Shown: positions 55,101-64,000 of the stretch, piece by piece
How the letters are laid out: each line of letters begins with the position of its first letter
Numbering within the stretch: the stretch's first letter is position 1
NCBI GenBank assembly: GCA_029721435.1
Contig: CM056583.1
Location: forward strand, 70,612,120-70,676,119
Source: Gymnothorax reevesii
Lineage: Eukaryota > Chordata > Actinopteri > Anguilliformes > Muraenidae
Length of the DNA: 64,000 nt
Direction: 5' to 3'
Program-made: the position numbers and the translations under genes
The notes under the pieces: generated by a model
The model's database searches: none
Seen by the model: the letters and a program-made list of their open reading frames with translations, nothing else
What the model was told of the DNA's origin: nothing

Positions 55101-57960
55101 GTAGAAGTACATCATTGAGAGATATAGCCTTGAACTTTGAACTTGAGTCGAAGACGACTCTTATTTTGCCCGGTTTCTGGGGGTGGTAAACACCGAAGCT
55201 CGGTAAGTACCAAAGCTCTTTGTCGACCTCTGGTGGGGGAGCTGGCTCAGCATGCCCATTTCTGAAGATCTCCTTCATGAAATTTACAAAGTGGAGTTTC
55301 ATCTCCTCTTTTTTCTTCAGGGTACGGCGGAGTGACATCAGTCGGCTGAAGGCTTGCTCTTTATTATTCGGCAAACGTGGTCTTGGAGTACGAAAAGGAA
55401 GGGGAGCCACCCAGCTATTGGAATCGTCCTTTCTGAACTCCTGATCCATGATGTGAAGAAAGATCTCATCTTCGATGGATGGCGCTAGCTTGTCATCATC
55501 TGGAGAGTGGCTAAAGACCAGCTTGCCTAAGCTTGACCTAGCATTAGACTCTGCACTTGCAAACTTCTCTTTGATGAAGATACTACTTTCACAAGGTCGA
55601 AAGTGGCTGGGACGACCGTTCCCCAAGACATGAGTCTTGAATGTATTAACACTTGACCGGTGTGCCCCGCCAAGGCAGACATCACCAACTATGACCCAGC
55701 CGAGATCCAGCCGTTGAGCGTAGGGTGCACTATGATGACCGTTGCGTTGACTGCGCACTTTGTGGACACGAATGATGTCTCTGCCAAGCAATAGAAGGAT
55801 CTCTGCAGAGGAGTCAAGCAAAGGAATCTTATCTGCTATGGGCTTGAGATGTGTGTGACTGCGTGCAGCCTCCGGCGTTGGGATTTCGTCCCTATTATTG
55901 GGAATCAGGTCGCACTCAATAAGGGTTGGCAGTGGTAGATGAAGTTCCCCATCAAGCGACTCAACCATGAATCCAGTTGCTCTCCTTCCTGCAGTATCTG
56001 TAACCCCTGAGCATGTTTTGAGAATGTAGGGAGAAGCATCACTCTGGATGTCAAATATGTCAAAAAATGCTGACCGAGCTAGTGATACATTACTCTGGTC
56101 ATCGAGCATTACATAGGCCCTCATCTTTTGTTCGGGGTGCCCCTTTGGATAGATGGAGACCAGACAGATTTTCGAGCAGGATTTGCCCTGTAAACCGCGA
56201 CCACAGACCGTTGTGCAGGAAGAGGTCGCTACATCTGGAGGGTGTTCAGTTTGCTCCCCTCCATGTTCTGCTGCAGGTGTGTTGGAGCTCACTGCCCAAG
56301 GAGCTGGTCCGGCGTGGAGAGCTGAGATGTGTCGGTCACTGTCGCACTCTGAGCAATGGGTGACAGCTCTGCACTCCTTAGCCTGGTGTGTTGTAGAAGC
56401 ACAACATTTAAAACATATGGAGTTCTCTGCCAGGAAGCGCCTTCGATCTGCAAGAGATTTTTCCCGAAAACCTCGACACTTCTTCAGGGAATGAGGTTTC
56501 TTGTGAAGCGGGCACTGCCTATCTGGATCTATGACAGACACTTTAATGAGATCTGATGAGATGGGGTTTCCTACTTCAGTTTTACTGACTGACAGAGGTT
56601 TGGTTTTCCATTGTTTAAATGAAGGCCCATCTCCTTTAAATGCAGCTGAGCTGGAGGTAGATAAAGCAAAGCTAGGATCATTTCTCATCTCTGCATAGTG
56701 GTACACAAAGTCTGCAAAGACTGAGAAAGGGGGGTATGGGACCAAATGCTCTTTCTTATAGCGAGACCCCACAGTTATCCACTGCTCTTGGATGTTGTGA
56801 GGCAATTTCTCCACAATAGGGTTGATTCCCCTTGCCGTGTCGAGAAAGCTTAGGCCAGGTAAGTAACCCTCATTTTTTGCTGCTTCAATCTCTAGAAGCA
56901 AATCTCCAAGTTCTTGGAGTTTCTGGTGATCTCTATTTGACACCTTTGGGAAGTGGTCCAATCTGCTGAATAGAGAAGCCTCTATAGCTTCTGGGGAGCC
57001 ATAGCACTTATCTAGCCTCTGCCAAAGCATGTCCAAGCCCATGGAAGGATTATGAACATGAACTGCCCTCATCCTCTTTGCATGGTGTAGCGACTCCCCA
57101 CTGAGCCACTTAATAAGCAAGTCCATTTCTTCACTAGGTTTGAGGTTTAATCCTTCTACAGCATTGTGAAAGCTAGATTTCCAGGACAGATAACTAGCAG
57201 GCTGGTTGTCAAACACTTTAAGTCCAGCTGTGACAAGATCTCGACGAGCCAAATATGTAGCTAGGTCAGAAACATTTTGCGCCTCGGTTTGTGAGTGCTT
57301 TAAAAGTTGGTTTGCTGAATCTGTGGGATGGCGTGTGAGATGACTAAATACATTCACAGCTGTATGCACAGATGCAGAATTTAAGGAGTTTTTACCGTGA
57401 GAGGTGTGCTGCAAGGTTCCTGGTAGCAAAGCTGAGGGATGTGGCTGCCGTGGTTTTTGACCGCCATGATAATCTTCACTGTCTGAAGAGGGCTTGTTTT
57501 GTGGCATGGGAGCAGCCTGTGTTTCTTCATGAACTTGAGCTGAAACACTATTTTCATTGGAGGCAAAATGTGCCTGGATGTACTCCCTAGTACGACGCAG
57601 GGACTGCTTTGCTGATAGAGGACAACTAGCTTTACTGACAAGATCGCTATTCTCTAAACCAGCAGCTGCTTCAAACACTTGGGCTTCCGCTGAGGCAGCC
57701 TCTGCTTCACATTCTTCCTTTAGTGCGTTTAATGTTGCCTCTATGCGTGCCTTCTCTACTTGCATATCAATCTCACGCTTTGCGTAGGCTGCTCGTGTGC
57801 GTGCAGCTTCAGCTTTAGCACGAGCTCGAGCAGCAGCTACGCTGGCTGAGCGTCGCGATGATGAGGATGAGGAAGATGATGCTGCGCACTCTGACCTTGT
57901 CTCCAGGTCACTTTGAGGTCCACCTTGAGGATCAACCCCCCGTGGGTTCTGGTCGGACAT
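52159..57960 (-). CDS. Bel/Pao gag-pol polyprotein, uninterrupted
   Basis: A single frame of 1933 residues from ATG 57960-57958 to TAG 52161-52159. Residues 1-110 are Ser/Ala/Arg-rich and helical; about 240-430 is a gag-like (DUF1759-type) region. About 483-549 holds Cys/His clusters (CPLHKKPH, CFKCC, CSEC), nucleic-acid-binding knuckles. About 597-765 is the aspartic protease (VMLDDQSN), where the usual D-S/T-G is DDQ. Reverse transcriptase is about 915-1100 with VMTDVQQMF and catalytic YVDD at 1058-1061. RNase H is about 1233-1365 (IFCDAST, ELCAAVLA, FFTDSK, DANPADHATR). Integrase has an HHCC zinc domain (about 1546-1597) and a core with Asp 1628, Asp 1695 and Glu 1745 (GLDVFG, RSDCGTNF, GGSWER). 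A DUF5641-type tail follows (about 1798-1922). Gag and pol are fused in one frame without shift. All catalytic residues that I can check are present, so it could be functional. There is no env. Confidence 0.97.
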   Translation of the reverse strand: MSDQNPRGVDPQGGPQSDLETRSECAASSSSSSSSRRSASVAAARARAKAEAARTRAAYAKREIDMQVEKARIEATLNALKEECEAEAASAEAQVFEAAAGLENSDLVSKASCPLSAKQSLRRTREYIQAHFASNENSVSAQVHEETQAAPMPQNKPSSDSEDYHGGQKPRQPHPSALLPGTLQHTSHGKNSLNSASVHTAVNVFSHLTRHPTDSANQLLKHSQTEAQNVSDLATYLARRDLVTAGLKVFDNQPASYLSWKSSFHNAVEGLNLKPSEEMDLLIKWLSGESLHHAKRMRAVHVHNPSMGLDMLWQRLDKCYGSPEAIEASLFSRLDHFPKVSNRDHQKLQELGDLLLEIEAAKNEGYLPGLSFLDTARGINPIVEKLPHNIQEQWITVGSRYKKEHLVPYPPFSVFADFVYHYAEMRNDPSFALSTSSSAAFKGDGPSFKQWKTKPLSVSKTEVGNPISSDLIKVSVIDPDRQCPLHKKPHSLKKCRGFREKSLADRRRFLAENSICFKCCASTTHQAKECRAVTHCSECDSDRHISALHAGPAPWAVSSNTPAAEHGGEQTEHPPDVATSSCTTVCGRGLQGKSCSKICLVSIYPKGHPEQKMRAYVMLDDQSNVSLARSAFFDIFDIQSDASPYILKTCSGVTDTAGRRATGFMVESLDGELHLPLPTLIECDLIPNNRDEIPTPEAARSHTHLKPIADKIPLLDSSAEILLLLGRDIIRVHKVRSQRNGHHSAPYAQRLDLGWVIVGDVCLGGAHRSSVNTFKTHVLGNGRPSHFRPCESSIFIKEKFASAESNARSSLGKLVFSHSPDDDKLAPSIEDEIFLHIMDQEFRKDDSNSWVAPLPFRTPRPRLPNNKEQAFSRLMSLRRTLKKKEEMKLHFVNFMKEIFRNGHAEPAPPPEVDKELWYLPSFGVYHPQKPGKIRVVFDSSSKFKAISLNDVLLQGPDLNNTLLGVLMRFRADPIAVMTDVQQMFHSFLVREDHRDFLRFLWFRNHQLDDEILEYRMRVHVFGNCPSPAVAIYGLKRTATEGEDEYGPEVKNFVHRHFYVDDGLKSFPSTEEAIKVLKGAQDMLAQCNLRLHKVASNSVEVMRAFPTEDLATNLQDLDVGQDIPPTQRSLGLGWDLFTDTLTFQAATSERPFTRRGLLSTINSLFDPLGFAAPVSVQGRLILRELTTDVCEWDAPLPQEKLEGWHRWCLSLQDLKGLKIPRIYTSVPHSTAKTKEICIFCDASTKAIAAVAYIKVTDASGHSAVGFLFGKAKLAPKPDITIPRLELCAAVLAVEVAETVTTELDMKFDDIRFFTDSKVVLGYIFNDSRRFYVYVHNRVQRIRRSTNKNQWNYVPTDANPADHATRAIPAGQLALSSWLTGPAFLISKQQYQPQQVYDLVNPALDVELRPEVITCATQLSPQLNSARFERFSSWKSLSRAVARLTHIAHSFSKAARKSPCHGWHICKRSVSPEQLQRAKVKIILAVQTEIYSEELHKIKRGQPISKQSPISKLCPFIDSDGILRVGGRLKKAQLTPEESQPIIIPGKHHVTSLLIRHHHQQVCHQGRHLTEGALRNAGFWVVGGKRAVSSLIHTCVTCRRLRGKQEEQKMADLPADRLSTDPPFTCVGLDVFGPWCVASRKTRGGLANSKRWAIIFTCMSTRAIHIEVIESMDSSSFINALRRFFAVRGPVKQLRSDCGTNFIGACRELQIDSRGCSNKQVVNFLSDQGCMWLFNPPHSSHMGGSWERMIGITRRILDAMFLELGSTKLTHEVLSTFMAEVTAIVNSRPLTSVSTDPDEPLILTPAMLLTQKVGIPPVPPGNFDEGDLFRRQWRQVQSLANTFWERWRREYLSSLQGRRMWRTERPNLLDGDVVLLKDKLVKRHEWPTGLITRTFPSDDGKVRNVEVKIVKDGVAKLFLRPVSEAILLLHKDSVK

Positions 57961-58096
57961 TGTGGTAGCAAGCAGGTAGATGTACCCGGGGATAGCAGTT
58001 TTCTGCTATGTTTCCTCAATTATTCCGTCAGATCAAATCTGTTTGATGAAGTTGCCTTGATTCTTCTTAGCTTGTCATGATGGGCTATCATTTCAC
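57961..58096 (-). other. Bel/Pao 5' leader
   Basis: 136 bp between the 5' LTR and the start codon. The minus strand begins gtgaaatgatagccc; I see no TGG-type primer-binding site at the LTR edge, so the priming tRNA is unknown. Confidence 0.7.
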
Positions 58097-58621
58097 TGTT
58101 CTGTCCTCACTAAGTGCTGTCTCCATCGACGTATACTCAGCTATACAGGCAGCTAAACACTCTCTTGACCAAACTCCAAGGACCAGGCTGATTTGGGATT
58201 TTTGGTAGTTTAATCAAGATAAAGTGTGAAACTGTAGGCAAAAACAACAATATACAAATGAAAATATTGCATTTCCACGACACACAAAATTGTGCAATAA
58301 AAATAATACATTAAAGTATCAGTAATTCACAGGGCCTGAATTAATTAAACAATAATGCATTTTATAACAAAGAATGCTCTACATATGTTGACTTAATGCT
58401 GTAAAATAAATTTACTTACTGATAATGCCATGTGTAAGCTTTTAAGAAGAAGATGGCACTGGATAATAGTGAACAGCAATATTGATCAACATGTGGTCTC
58501 TGGCAAAGAGAGGAAGTGAACTCACTTCCTGTTTAAGGGCTGCCAAATTAAAACACTAAAAATGCCCAGAACAGACACTAGGGGGAGTTGAATGTAATAC
58601 AAGAAGTCTGGATCCACAACA
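58097..58621 (-). repeat. Bel/Pao 5' LTR
   Basis: 525 bp, same edges as the 3' LTR and no difference noticed in a base-by-base reading. It should carry the promoter for the gag-pol transcript. Confidence 0.97.
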
Positions 58622-58626
58622 AGGAG
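58622..58626. repeat. Target site duplication of the Bel/Pao element (right)
   Basis: aggag, identical to 51571-51575. Confidence 0.95.
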
Positions 58627-58792
58627 AAAAAGAAATTTCCATTGGAGCAGCCATTCTGACCAGTCACATGACCAGACGTAGCTAATATAACGTCATCTAT
58701 GTGCTTTACTGCGTATGGCGAGAGTTGTGATCTTGTTATCAACGCGTCGATTTACCACGGGCAAGGCCTTATTGTGTGGCAACGTACTCTCC

Positions 58793-58895
58793 TGTGTCGG
58801 ATGCGAACAACCCCAAGAATGATCATTTTCAAAAAATCCCTTCGAGGGCATCAAGATGAAGCTTGTGGCTTGCGAAATGTTGCCGGTGTTCCGAC
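58793..58895 (+). pseudogene. Possible THAP zinc-finger domain relic
   Basis: One frame gives SCVGC (58790-58804). After a one-base shift comes NNPKNDHFQKIPSRASR (58806-58856), then a TGA, then SLWLAKCCR (58860-58886). Order and spacing resemble the C-x2-4-C ... FxxIP ... WLxxCxR pattern of THAP DNA-binding domains, found in P-element-like transposases and host THAP genes. The surrounding CpG-rich stretch (58670-58930) is unlike its neighbours. Frame break and stop mean it is not functional as read. The Bel/Pao element may have inserted into the 5' end of this older element. The evidence is short motifs only. Confidence 0.3.
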
Positions 58896-59590
58896 ACTTT
58901 GTGCTGCCTTGTCAAATAATGCTATCGAATGATCATTAAGGTGATCATAAAGTCTATGTTTTCACCTTAATATTTCAATATGAATCAGCCTACAGTAGCA
59001 ACTTTGATATTTGTTAGCCTATGGTAACTTATGGGGTGGTCACACATGCATTTGCCTCCATAGCTATCCGTGGGGGGGGGGGGATTACTGTAGCCCAGAC
59101 TATGTAGAAGTGTGTAAAAGCAGTTCAACTTGGTTAAAGTACGGCCATAAACGTAGTAGCCCTTAGTTGCCTGTAGATTCAGGCCAAATTTGTTGATAAC
59201 GGGGTACGCTACATTTGGCTACGGTAGGCTACAGTTGTTACTATGGTAAACTTTGTGTAACTACATTAAACTGCGTTACTGCTATGGTAATGAAAATGTC
59301 CTCTACTGTGCCTATCTTTTATCTCAACAGATAAAACTCCGCAGATAGTTTTTTCTAGTTAATGGCCAAGTTATTTCAATGGATAGCCACAGATGGCTAA
59401 GGATCGCTACTGTGCTCCACGTTAGGCTATGTTAAGCTATGGAGGTTTCCACTACGCTAAACTATGTCTCAGAATTCCCAAGTCCTAATCCATTTCCGTG
59501 TCACTAGTGGGGAAATCCACCGTAATGTGTGTGAAACTGATTAACTTGATGCACAATGACTTAAATTCCGCCAGGGAATTTCTTCAGTGC
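58896..59590. other. No recognisable gene
   Basis: Non-coding; it contains many diverged words of the type ctatggtaa / gctatgg (59020-59460), a loose local repeat, and a G run at 59071-59082. Confidence 0.4.
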
Positions 59591-59616
59591 GCGTTGATTG
59601 AATAATTGCTGACTAC
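59591..59616. repeat. Second copy of a dispersed 26-bp block
   Basis: The block starting gcgttgattgaataattg and ending gactac is identical at 30751-30776. Weaker similarity continues to the right in both places (aatgtgtgag). Confidence 0.7.
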
Positions 59617-61640
59617 GGCACAGAAACGTGAATGCCACCAAGAGGAGAGACTCAAGCCTAATGTGTGAGACTTGACATCTCTGATATCAATTCAATAAAT
59701 ATTTATTTCCATCGAAGAAGTCTGCTACTTCGGCTCTTAAAGACCGCACACCAGAGCGGGTTTGTTTAAGATACTGCTTGACATCATCGCGCTCACGCTG
59801 TGGAATTGTATATTCATGACCGTCTTGCCTCGGATTGGTAGCAGCGCAACCTTCTTTCGTCGACTTCCTTATCCCCGGACTATTGCTGTTTCTGCTCTCA
59901 CTGGTCCACTGCAATTTGGTGCTTACTGCCAATTCGCGGTGCTAGATAGTCTTGTACTGTCAGTGGGGCTGGCCCACTTTCCAAAACCCACTGAGGACAG
60001 AAGCGGTGCTAAGCTTCACCCCAGAAAATTGGTGAGGCTAAAGGGGGGCCTTTGCCCCACCAATTGCTGGGGCTAAGCAATTTTTTTGCCAGTGAGAAAA
60101 GACCTAAAGGGATACTTTTTTTATTTTTAAAAGTATTTTATTTATTTTTATAATCAGCGTTGTATTATTACAATGTGGTCAGTGCATGCTGATAACAAAT
60201 GTTAATCTTTTGTAAACTTTGCGAGGACCAAGAATTTTTTGTTTATTAGCCAAAAACTGTCCGCTGATGCATTTTAGGCCATCTGTTGGCTCTCGAGCAG
60301 TTGAACAAAGTATAAATTTTACTACCGGATTCTTTGCTTATTGCTGGATCCCAAGTAGAAACTAGAAAAAACCTAAGCCAGCGGGGTGAAAATTACTTCT
60401 CTTGTAGAGTAAGTGCAATCGAGACAGTGTTTTGTAACTAATATGGCAGTTTTTCATGATCAGAAGTGCCAAGCAAGTACTGCAGTGTTTCTTTACCATG
60501 TTCTGTACCATGCTGTCCTTGCCTATTCTTTTTAAATTGCTCATGAGCCTTTTGATTGTGCACTTTCACTTTCATAGTAGTGATTAAAAAGTGATTGCCT
60601 GGTACATGTAAGTGCATTTCTATTAAATACTTGGCAAATGTTAATGACCGGAGGAAGCTTTTTATGGCAACCTCAGAAAGGTTTCACTCTGGAAAAGTAT
60701 TTTGGGAAATTATGTTTTACAGAAATTTTGTTCAATAAAGAAAAAAAAAGTCTGATTCTGTTAACCATTTGGTACGCTTGACCCTGGTTTTTGCGATTAC
60801 ACAAAAGAAGTTTGCTGTTAATTTACAGCTCAGTCTCATCTGCCTAGGTGAAAAAAAAAATCTGAATGTTTTAGGATGTTTCTCCAGACCAGTGTGAAAG
60901 GGTTTCATGTTCTGTTTTAAATTCAGTATTTGGTTTTACTGTGAGTTTGCATTCCATGCAGCTCAAAGGCCATAATTCTGGCCTCTGAACAGTAATTCAT
61001 ATCGACTCTTTGTAAAACTCATGGCTTAAAAAATATGGCACACAGTTCTGCCTTGTAATAACAAAAACAAAACTGAAGCTAGTTTAATACAAATGAACAG
61101 TAAAGACTTCTTGGCTTTATGGTCTGCTTGCAGTTGGCTTTAGTGTTGAAGTCAAAATGAAAACTACAAAGTATTGTAACCAGTTTGAATGCTTTTAGCC
61201 CTCATAAGTTTTTAGCCCACACAAAACACATGGTGCATGTGAATTTGACTGTTATGCAACAGATCACATTTGTTGCCATTAGGAGGTACCATGGCTGTTA
61301 GCAACTCATGTAATAAATTAATAATGTTTTATCAGTGTATAATGAAATTTAAAATGTAAAAAAACAAATTAAAAAAGACAAAAAAAAAAAGTAAAATGTT
61401 CAGCTCATAAGTCTTTCTCCCGTAACTGGCCTCACAACAAGGTCTCATTGGGGTTTCAAGGAGCATTTGTTTCAATGAATGGGCCGAGGAGTTTGTTCTG
61501 AACAGTGCTCTGGTGGAGAGTCTTGATTGCATGACTAAATTGTTACAATCTACAGTCTGTGAGTTGAGAAATATGATGTGCTTCCTTATTAGCTAGTATT
61601 GTTGCCTAAACCCAGAAAACCTACAGACCCATGTAGGGGT
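59617..61640. other. No recognisable gene
   Basis: Non-coding. 60003-60090 can form inverted pairings (gcccc/ggggc words). An 81-codon minus-strand frame (59687-59932) has no motif I can name. Confidence 0.4.
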
Positions 61641-61754
61641 CCATAAAATGCTGCTTCTCTATTCAAACCTATGGATCTTGAGGCCAATTGAAAATTCTAG
61701 TTGAGATGCCAAGGTTTGTAACTGTCCCGAACGTGTTGCAGAATTACTTGGAAA

Positions 61755-62521
61755 TCTATACTATAATAGCCGAGTGGCCTCTGTGTACATGTGTGTGTGT
61801 GCGTGTGTGTCCAGCCACTCAGTGCTCGATTCCACTGGACACGTATCTGCAGCATAGCGTGAGCGCCGCTATTTGGCTCCGTCTTGCAGGCGACTGTGTT
61901 CGGCCAATCAGTGCTAGACTCTGCGGGGCGCGTATCAGTGCTAGATTCCACCAGGCATGTATCTGCAGCATAGCGGGAGCGACGCTTTTTGGCTCCGTCT
62001 TGCAGGAGACTGTGTCCGGCTAATCAGTGCTAGACTCAGCGGGGCACGCACCTGCAGCATAACGTGAGCGACACTACTATTATATAGACATTCAGGGGGA
62101 TTTCCCCTTTATCCTCTCTTGGGAATTCCCCCTGTATGTCCTCTCCTGGGGATTCCCCTTTTGAACCAAAGCCAATTCATCCACAGGAGTCCCGAAACCC
62201 AAAAAACAGATGCCAGGCCGCAAGAGAAAGTAGCGCGTAATCTACAGCATAATGTGAACTACGCTATTTCGCTCCGTCTTGCAGGCGACTTTGTTTCCCA
62301 CTGAGCGCGGAAGGTCATCGCAGCGTGGTCCCCTTGATGGTTACTTAATTTTAGTTACTATAAAAACATTGGTCGCATGACAGGCACCTTGGTGTTTATG
62401 GAAACACCATAGCATCACCATAGCAACATGATGACATCATAGAGGTGCATATGATGACATCGTAATGCTGCACAAAGTTATATAAAATAGAACCCGTGGA
62501 TCCCCATGGGCAGAGTGCTAG
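61755..62521 (+). mobile_element. Non-autonomous Helitron with internal tandem repeats
   Basis: Starts TCTATACTATAATAGCC after an A and ends in CTAG before a T, i.e. insertion between A and T as Helitrons do, with no duplication. A hairpin cccgtgg / ccatggg (62493-62510) lies 7 bases before the CTAG. Inside are three to four diverged copies of a unit of about 90-110 bp with ctgcagcatagcg and ggctccgtcttgcagg words (61818-62290), and two tcctctc(t/c)tggg-type units (62114-62160). No Rep/helicase gene is present. Confidence 0.85.
62493..62521 (+). terminator. Helitron 3' hairpin and CTAG end
   Basis: 7-bp stem with one G-T wobble, 4-base loop, then cagagtg and CTAG. In the family this hairpin marks the end of rolling-circle copying. 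Confidence 0.8.
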
Positions 62522-62745
62522 TATGTTTTTAATGGTGAATACAATTTAAATATGTTTATTCAATGTAATGCTGTGTCCATAAAAACATGGCGTCCAGAGA
62601 TTGAATATTTCTCACAATATAAGTATAATGTAGCCTCAGTGAAGTGCAGCAACTAGCAGATACAGAAAACGTATGTGATATTGTCCTACCAAAAAATAAA
62701 TAAATTCTGACTTTGAACGTACTTAAAGGAAAACTTAAAGGTGCT

Positions 62746-62936
62746 GCAACTGATTTAGTCATTTTAGCTGGCTTCCTGCACCCTTGCCTAAGTCAGCAGC
62801 GCCCGCCCCCCATCCCCTCAAATCTTTAACTTTAACAGACACGCCCGCCCTCCCTCCCCCTCACCTTCCCCGCTCACCGCCCAATCGTCGCATTTACTTT
62901 CTTCTTCTCGACTGCTGTCGATTGCGCCCATGTAGA
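62746..62936. other. No recognisable gene; pyrimidine-rich patch
   Basis: 62806-62875 is C-rich (cgccctccctccccctc). Confidence 0.4.
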
Positions 62937-62940
62937 CCAT

Positions 62941-63491
62941 TGTGATGGAATATGTCTTTTGCCTGAACGCCTTAACTATATAACACTTATCAGTATTAAG
63001 GGTTTCACAGAAAATGAAGATGTGTTATTTTGTTCTACATAGTAGAAAGAGGGAAAAGAGGAACTGTTTAACTGCAGAAAGTCCCAAGTGATAAGTGGAA
63101 GTTCAAGGGTCCATAAGACACATGTGTGAGCAAGGCTTAAGCAAGACAAGGTGGTCCACACAGGCATCCTGTTGAGCGTAGTGTTGAAGGAGTGAGAAAG
63201 CTATCCTTTTTCTGACCCGAGGGTATAAGGCGACTGTTCGGAAATGGGTCTCTGGGGGGGAAAAGTCACCCAATTGTGCTTAGCATAGCATATAAGCTGA
63301 TTGGCTGCTTGCCATAGAATGTTCTCTGCCTAAAATGTATAAATGTGCTTTGATGATGATTCCTCTTGGGAGAGCTCTTCCTGCATTACTGGGAGCCAAA
63401 CCCTGTGTTGCTGGTTGTATTTTCCCTTCTTGCAAGAATAAAGGACCATTGCAATTTGCAACTTGGAGAAACAACTTGTTTTCATTCCTCA
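62941..63491 (+). mobile_element. Retrovirus-type solo LTR, 4-bp target duplication
   Basis: 551 bp from tgtgatggaatatg to ttttcattcctca (TG...CA), flanked by ccat at 62937-62940 and 63492-63495. It has a TATA-like tataaat (63338-63344) and a polyadenylation signal aataaa (63437-63442) in the order and spacing of U3-R-U5. No internal viral genes remain, so this is a recombination product. The retroviral group cannot be told from an LTR. Confidence 0.75.
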
Positions 63492-63495
63492 CCAT

Positions 63496-64000
63496 ATATG
63501 CAACAAATTTGAATTTGCACGACACTATCGCCCCCTGAGGTCACAATATCCGATGGGTCACAGATGTCGGTAAAGCAGCGTGCGTTCACAAGCAGAGAGA
63601 ACCGCCTCTTTATGGCTTTCTCTCACTTACTTGGATAGAGGCTGTGGGTGACTCTAGAGTTTTATACACTACTTTACGGCAGAGGACAGTGACTGAGAGA
63701 CCAGTTTTATGGACCAGATACTCTAAATCCATGATCTCTGTCAGACTGTGGAGCCATTTAAGTCTGTTTTATTGTCTTCTTTTTTTAAATCACGTACAGC
63801 AGCTTTAAGCAAAAATTTAGTTTAAAGAGTTAACCCAGAGACAGTGACACCCAGGTTATTAATTAGAAAATGGATCACCTCTTACACATACTTCCTTCAG
63901 CATCAGTGAGAGATGTTTTGAAAGTTACAGAAATACTTCATCATCTGACTGAAATTCTTTAAGACTCAGACTCTGGATCAAGTAAAGGACTCCCAACAGG
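63496..64000. other. No recognisable gene
   Basis: Non-coding as far as visible; 63790-63830 resembles part of the repeat found at 42400. Confidence 0.35.

Larger units (their letters stand above)
51576..58621 (-). mobile_element. Full-length, apparently intact Bel/Pao LTR retrotransposon
   Basis: Two 525-bp LTRs that are identical by eye bracket one uninterrupted gag-pol frame on the minus strand; the whole is 7046 bp. Both flanks carry the same 5-bp word aggag, so this is one undisturbed insertion. Identical LTRs mean it is very recent, since the LTRs are copied identical at integration. No recent rearrangement or nested insertion is seen. Domain order PR-RT-RH-IN and the Pao-type peptidase and DUF1759-like gag identify the superfamily. 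Confidence 0.98.
61645..62745 (+). repeat. Unnamed interspersed repeat split by a Helitron
   Basis: 61645-61754 and 62522-62745 together align with the uninterrupted copy at 42060-42430 (attcaaacct, taaaacatgg, tgtgatattgtcctac). Confidence 0.65.

Noticed and set aside
52163..57787. Many 60-113-codon frames on both strands across the Bel/Pao element
   Set aside because: They overlap the 1933-codon polyprotein in other frames and have no domain of their own.
59687..60076. Overlapping plus and minus frames of 81 and 104 codons
   Set aside because: No splice, promoter or domain evidence that separates either from chance.
1..64000. tRNA, rRNA, CRISPR arrays, operons and prophage genes
   Set aside because: None were seen; the content is that of a vertebrate nuclear genome.

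Overview
The window looks like an ordinary, transposon-dense stretch of a ray-finned (teleost) fish genome. There are no operons, ribosome binding sites or other bacterial signals. Nearly everything recognisable is a transposable element of a class typical of fish: L1/Tx1 LINE, Tc1/mariner, hAT, PIF/Harbinger-like, Helitron, Penelope, Bel/Pao, LTR retroelements and microsatellites. Species cannot be told from this sequence alone.

Layout. 1-1.9 kb: little recognisable apart from a possible small inverted-repeat element. 1.9-9.15 kb: a decayed minus-strand L1/Tx1-type LINE, broken by a 1.57-kb Tc1-like transposon at a TA site, a retroposon tail and another repeat. 10.2-12.8 kb: a hAT MITE with target duplication and two Tc1-type relics. 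13.7-28.6 kb: mostly unrecognised sequence holding a 53-bp tandem repeat, a hAT element with a perfect 8-bp target duplication, further Tc1 remnants and two long GT microsatellites. 30.5-34.9 kb: a 1.02-kb solo LTR with a perfect 5-bp duplication, inserted inside an inverted-repeat element, then a decayed integrase-bearing retroelement. 38.0-41.0 kb: a Tc1 relic followed by a Penelope-like element whose RT half is inverted relative to its GIY-YIG half; both ends carry a hammerhead-ribozyme-like core. 42.6-43.0 kb: a foldback MITE. 44.1-45.7 kb: the only plausible host-gene signal, a GC box/CCAAT region, a signal-peptide exon with splice donor, and two possible downstream exons. 46.0-46.5 kb: three diverged tandem units, each with a CTCF-like motif. 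46.9-50.7 kb: a long-TIR hAT-type element with two nested insertions. 51.6-58.6 kb: a full-length Bel/Pao retrotransposon with LTRs identical by eye, a perfect 5-bp duplication and an open 1933-codon gag-pol. 58.7-64 kb: a possible THAP-domain relic, a Helitron with internal tandem repeats, and a retrovirus-type solo LTR.

The only gene that looks functional by its reading frame is the Bel/Pao polyprotein. The transposons form nests, so relative ages can be read from the sequence: LINE older than its Tc1; an unnamed repeat older than its Helitron; the hAT-type element older than its Harbinger MITE; Bel/Pao youngest. I found no clearly new biological system. The best leads are the apparently intact Bel/Pao copy, the twin-inverted Penelope insertion with ribozyme cores, the CTCF-motif tandem array and the unidentified signal-peptide exon.
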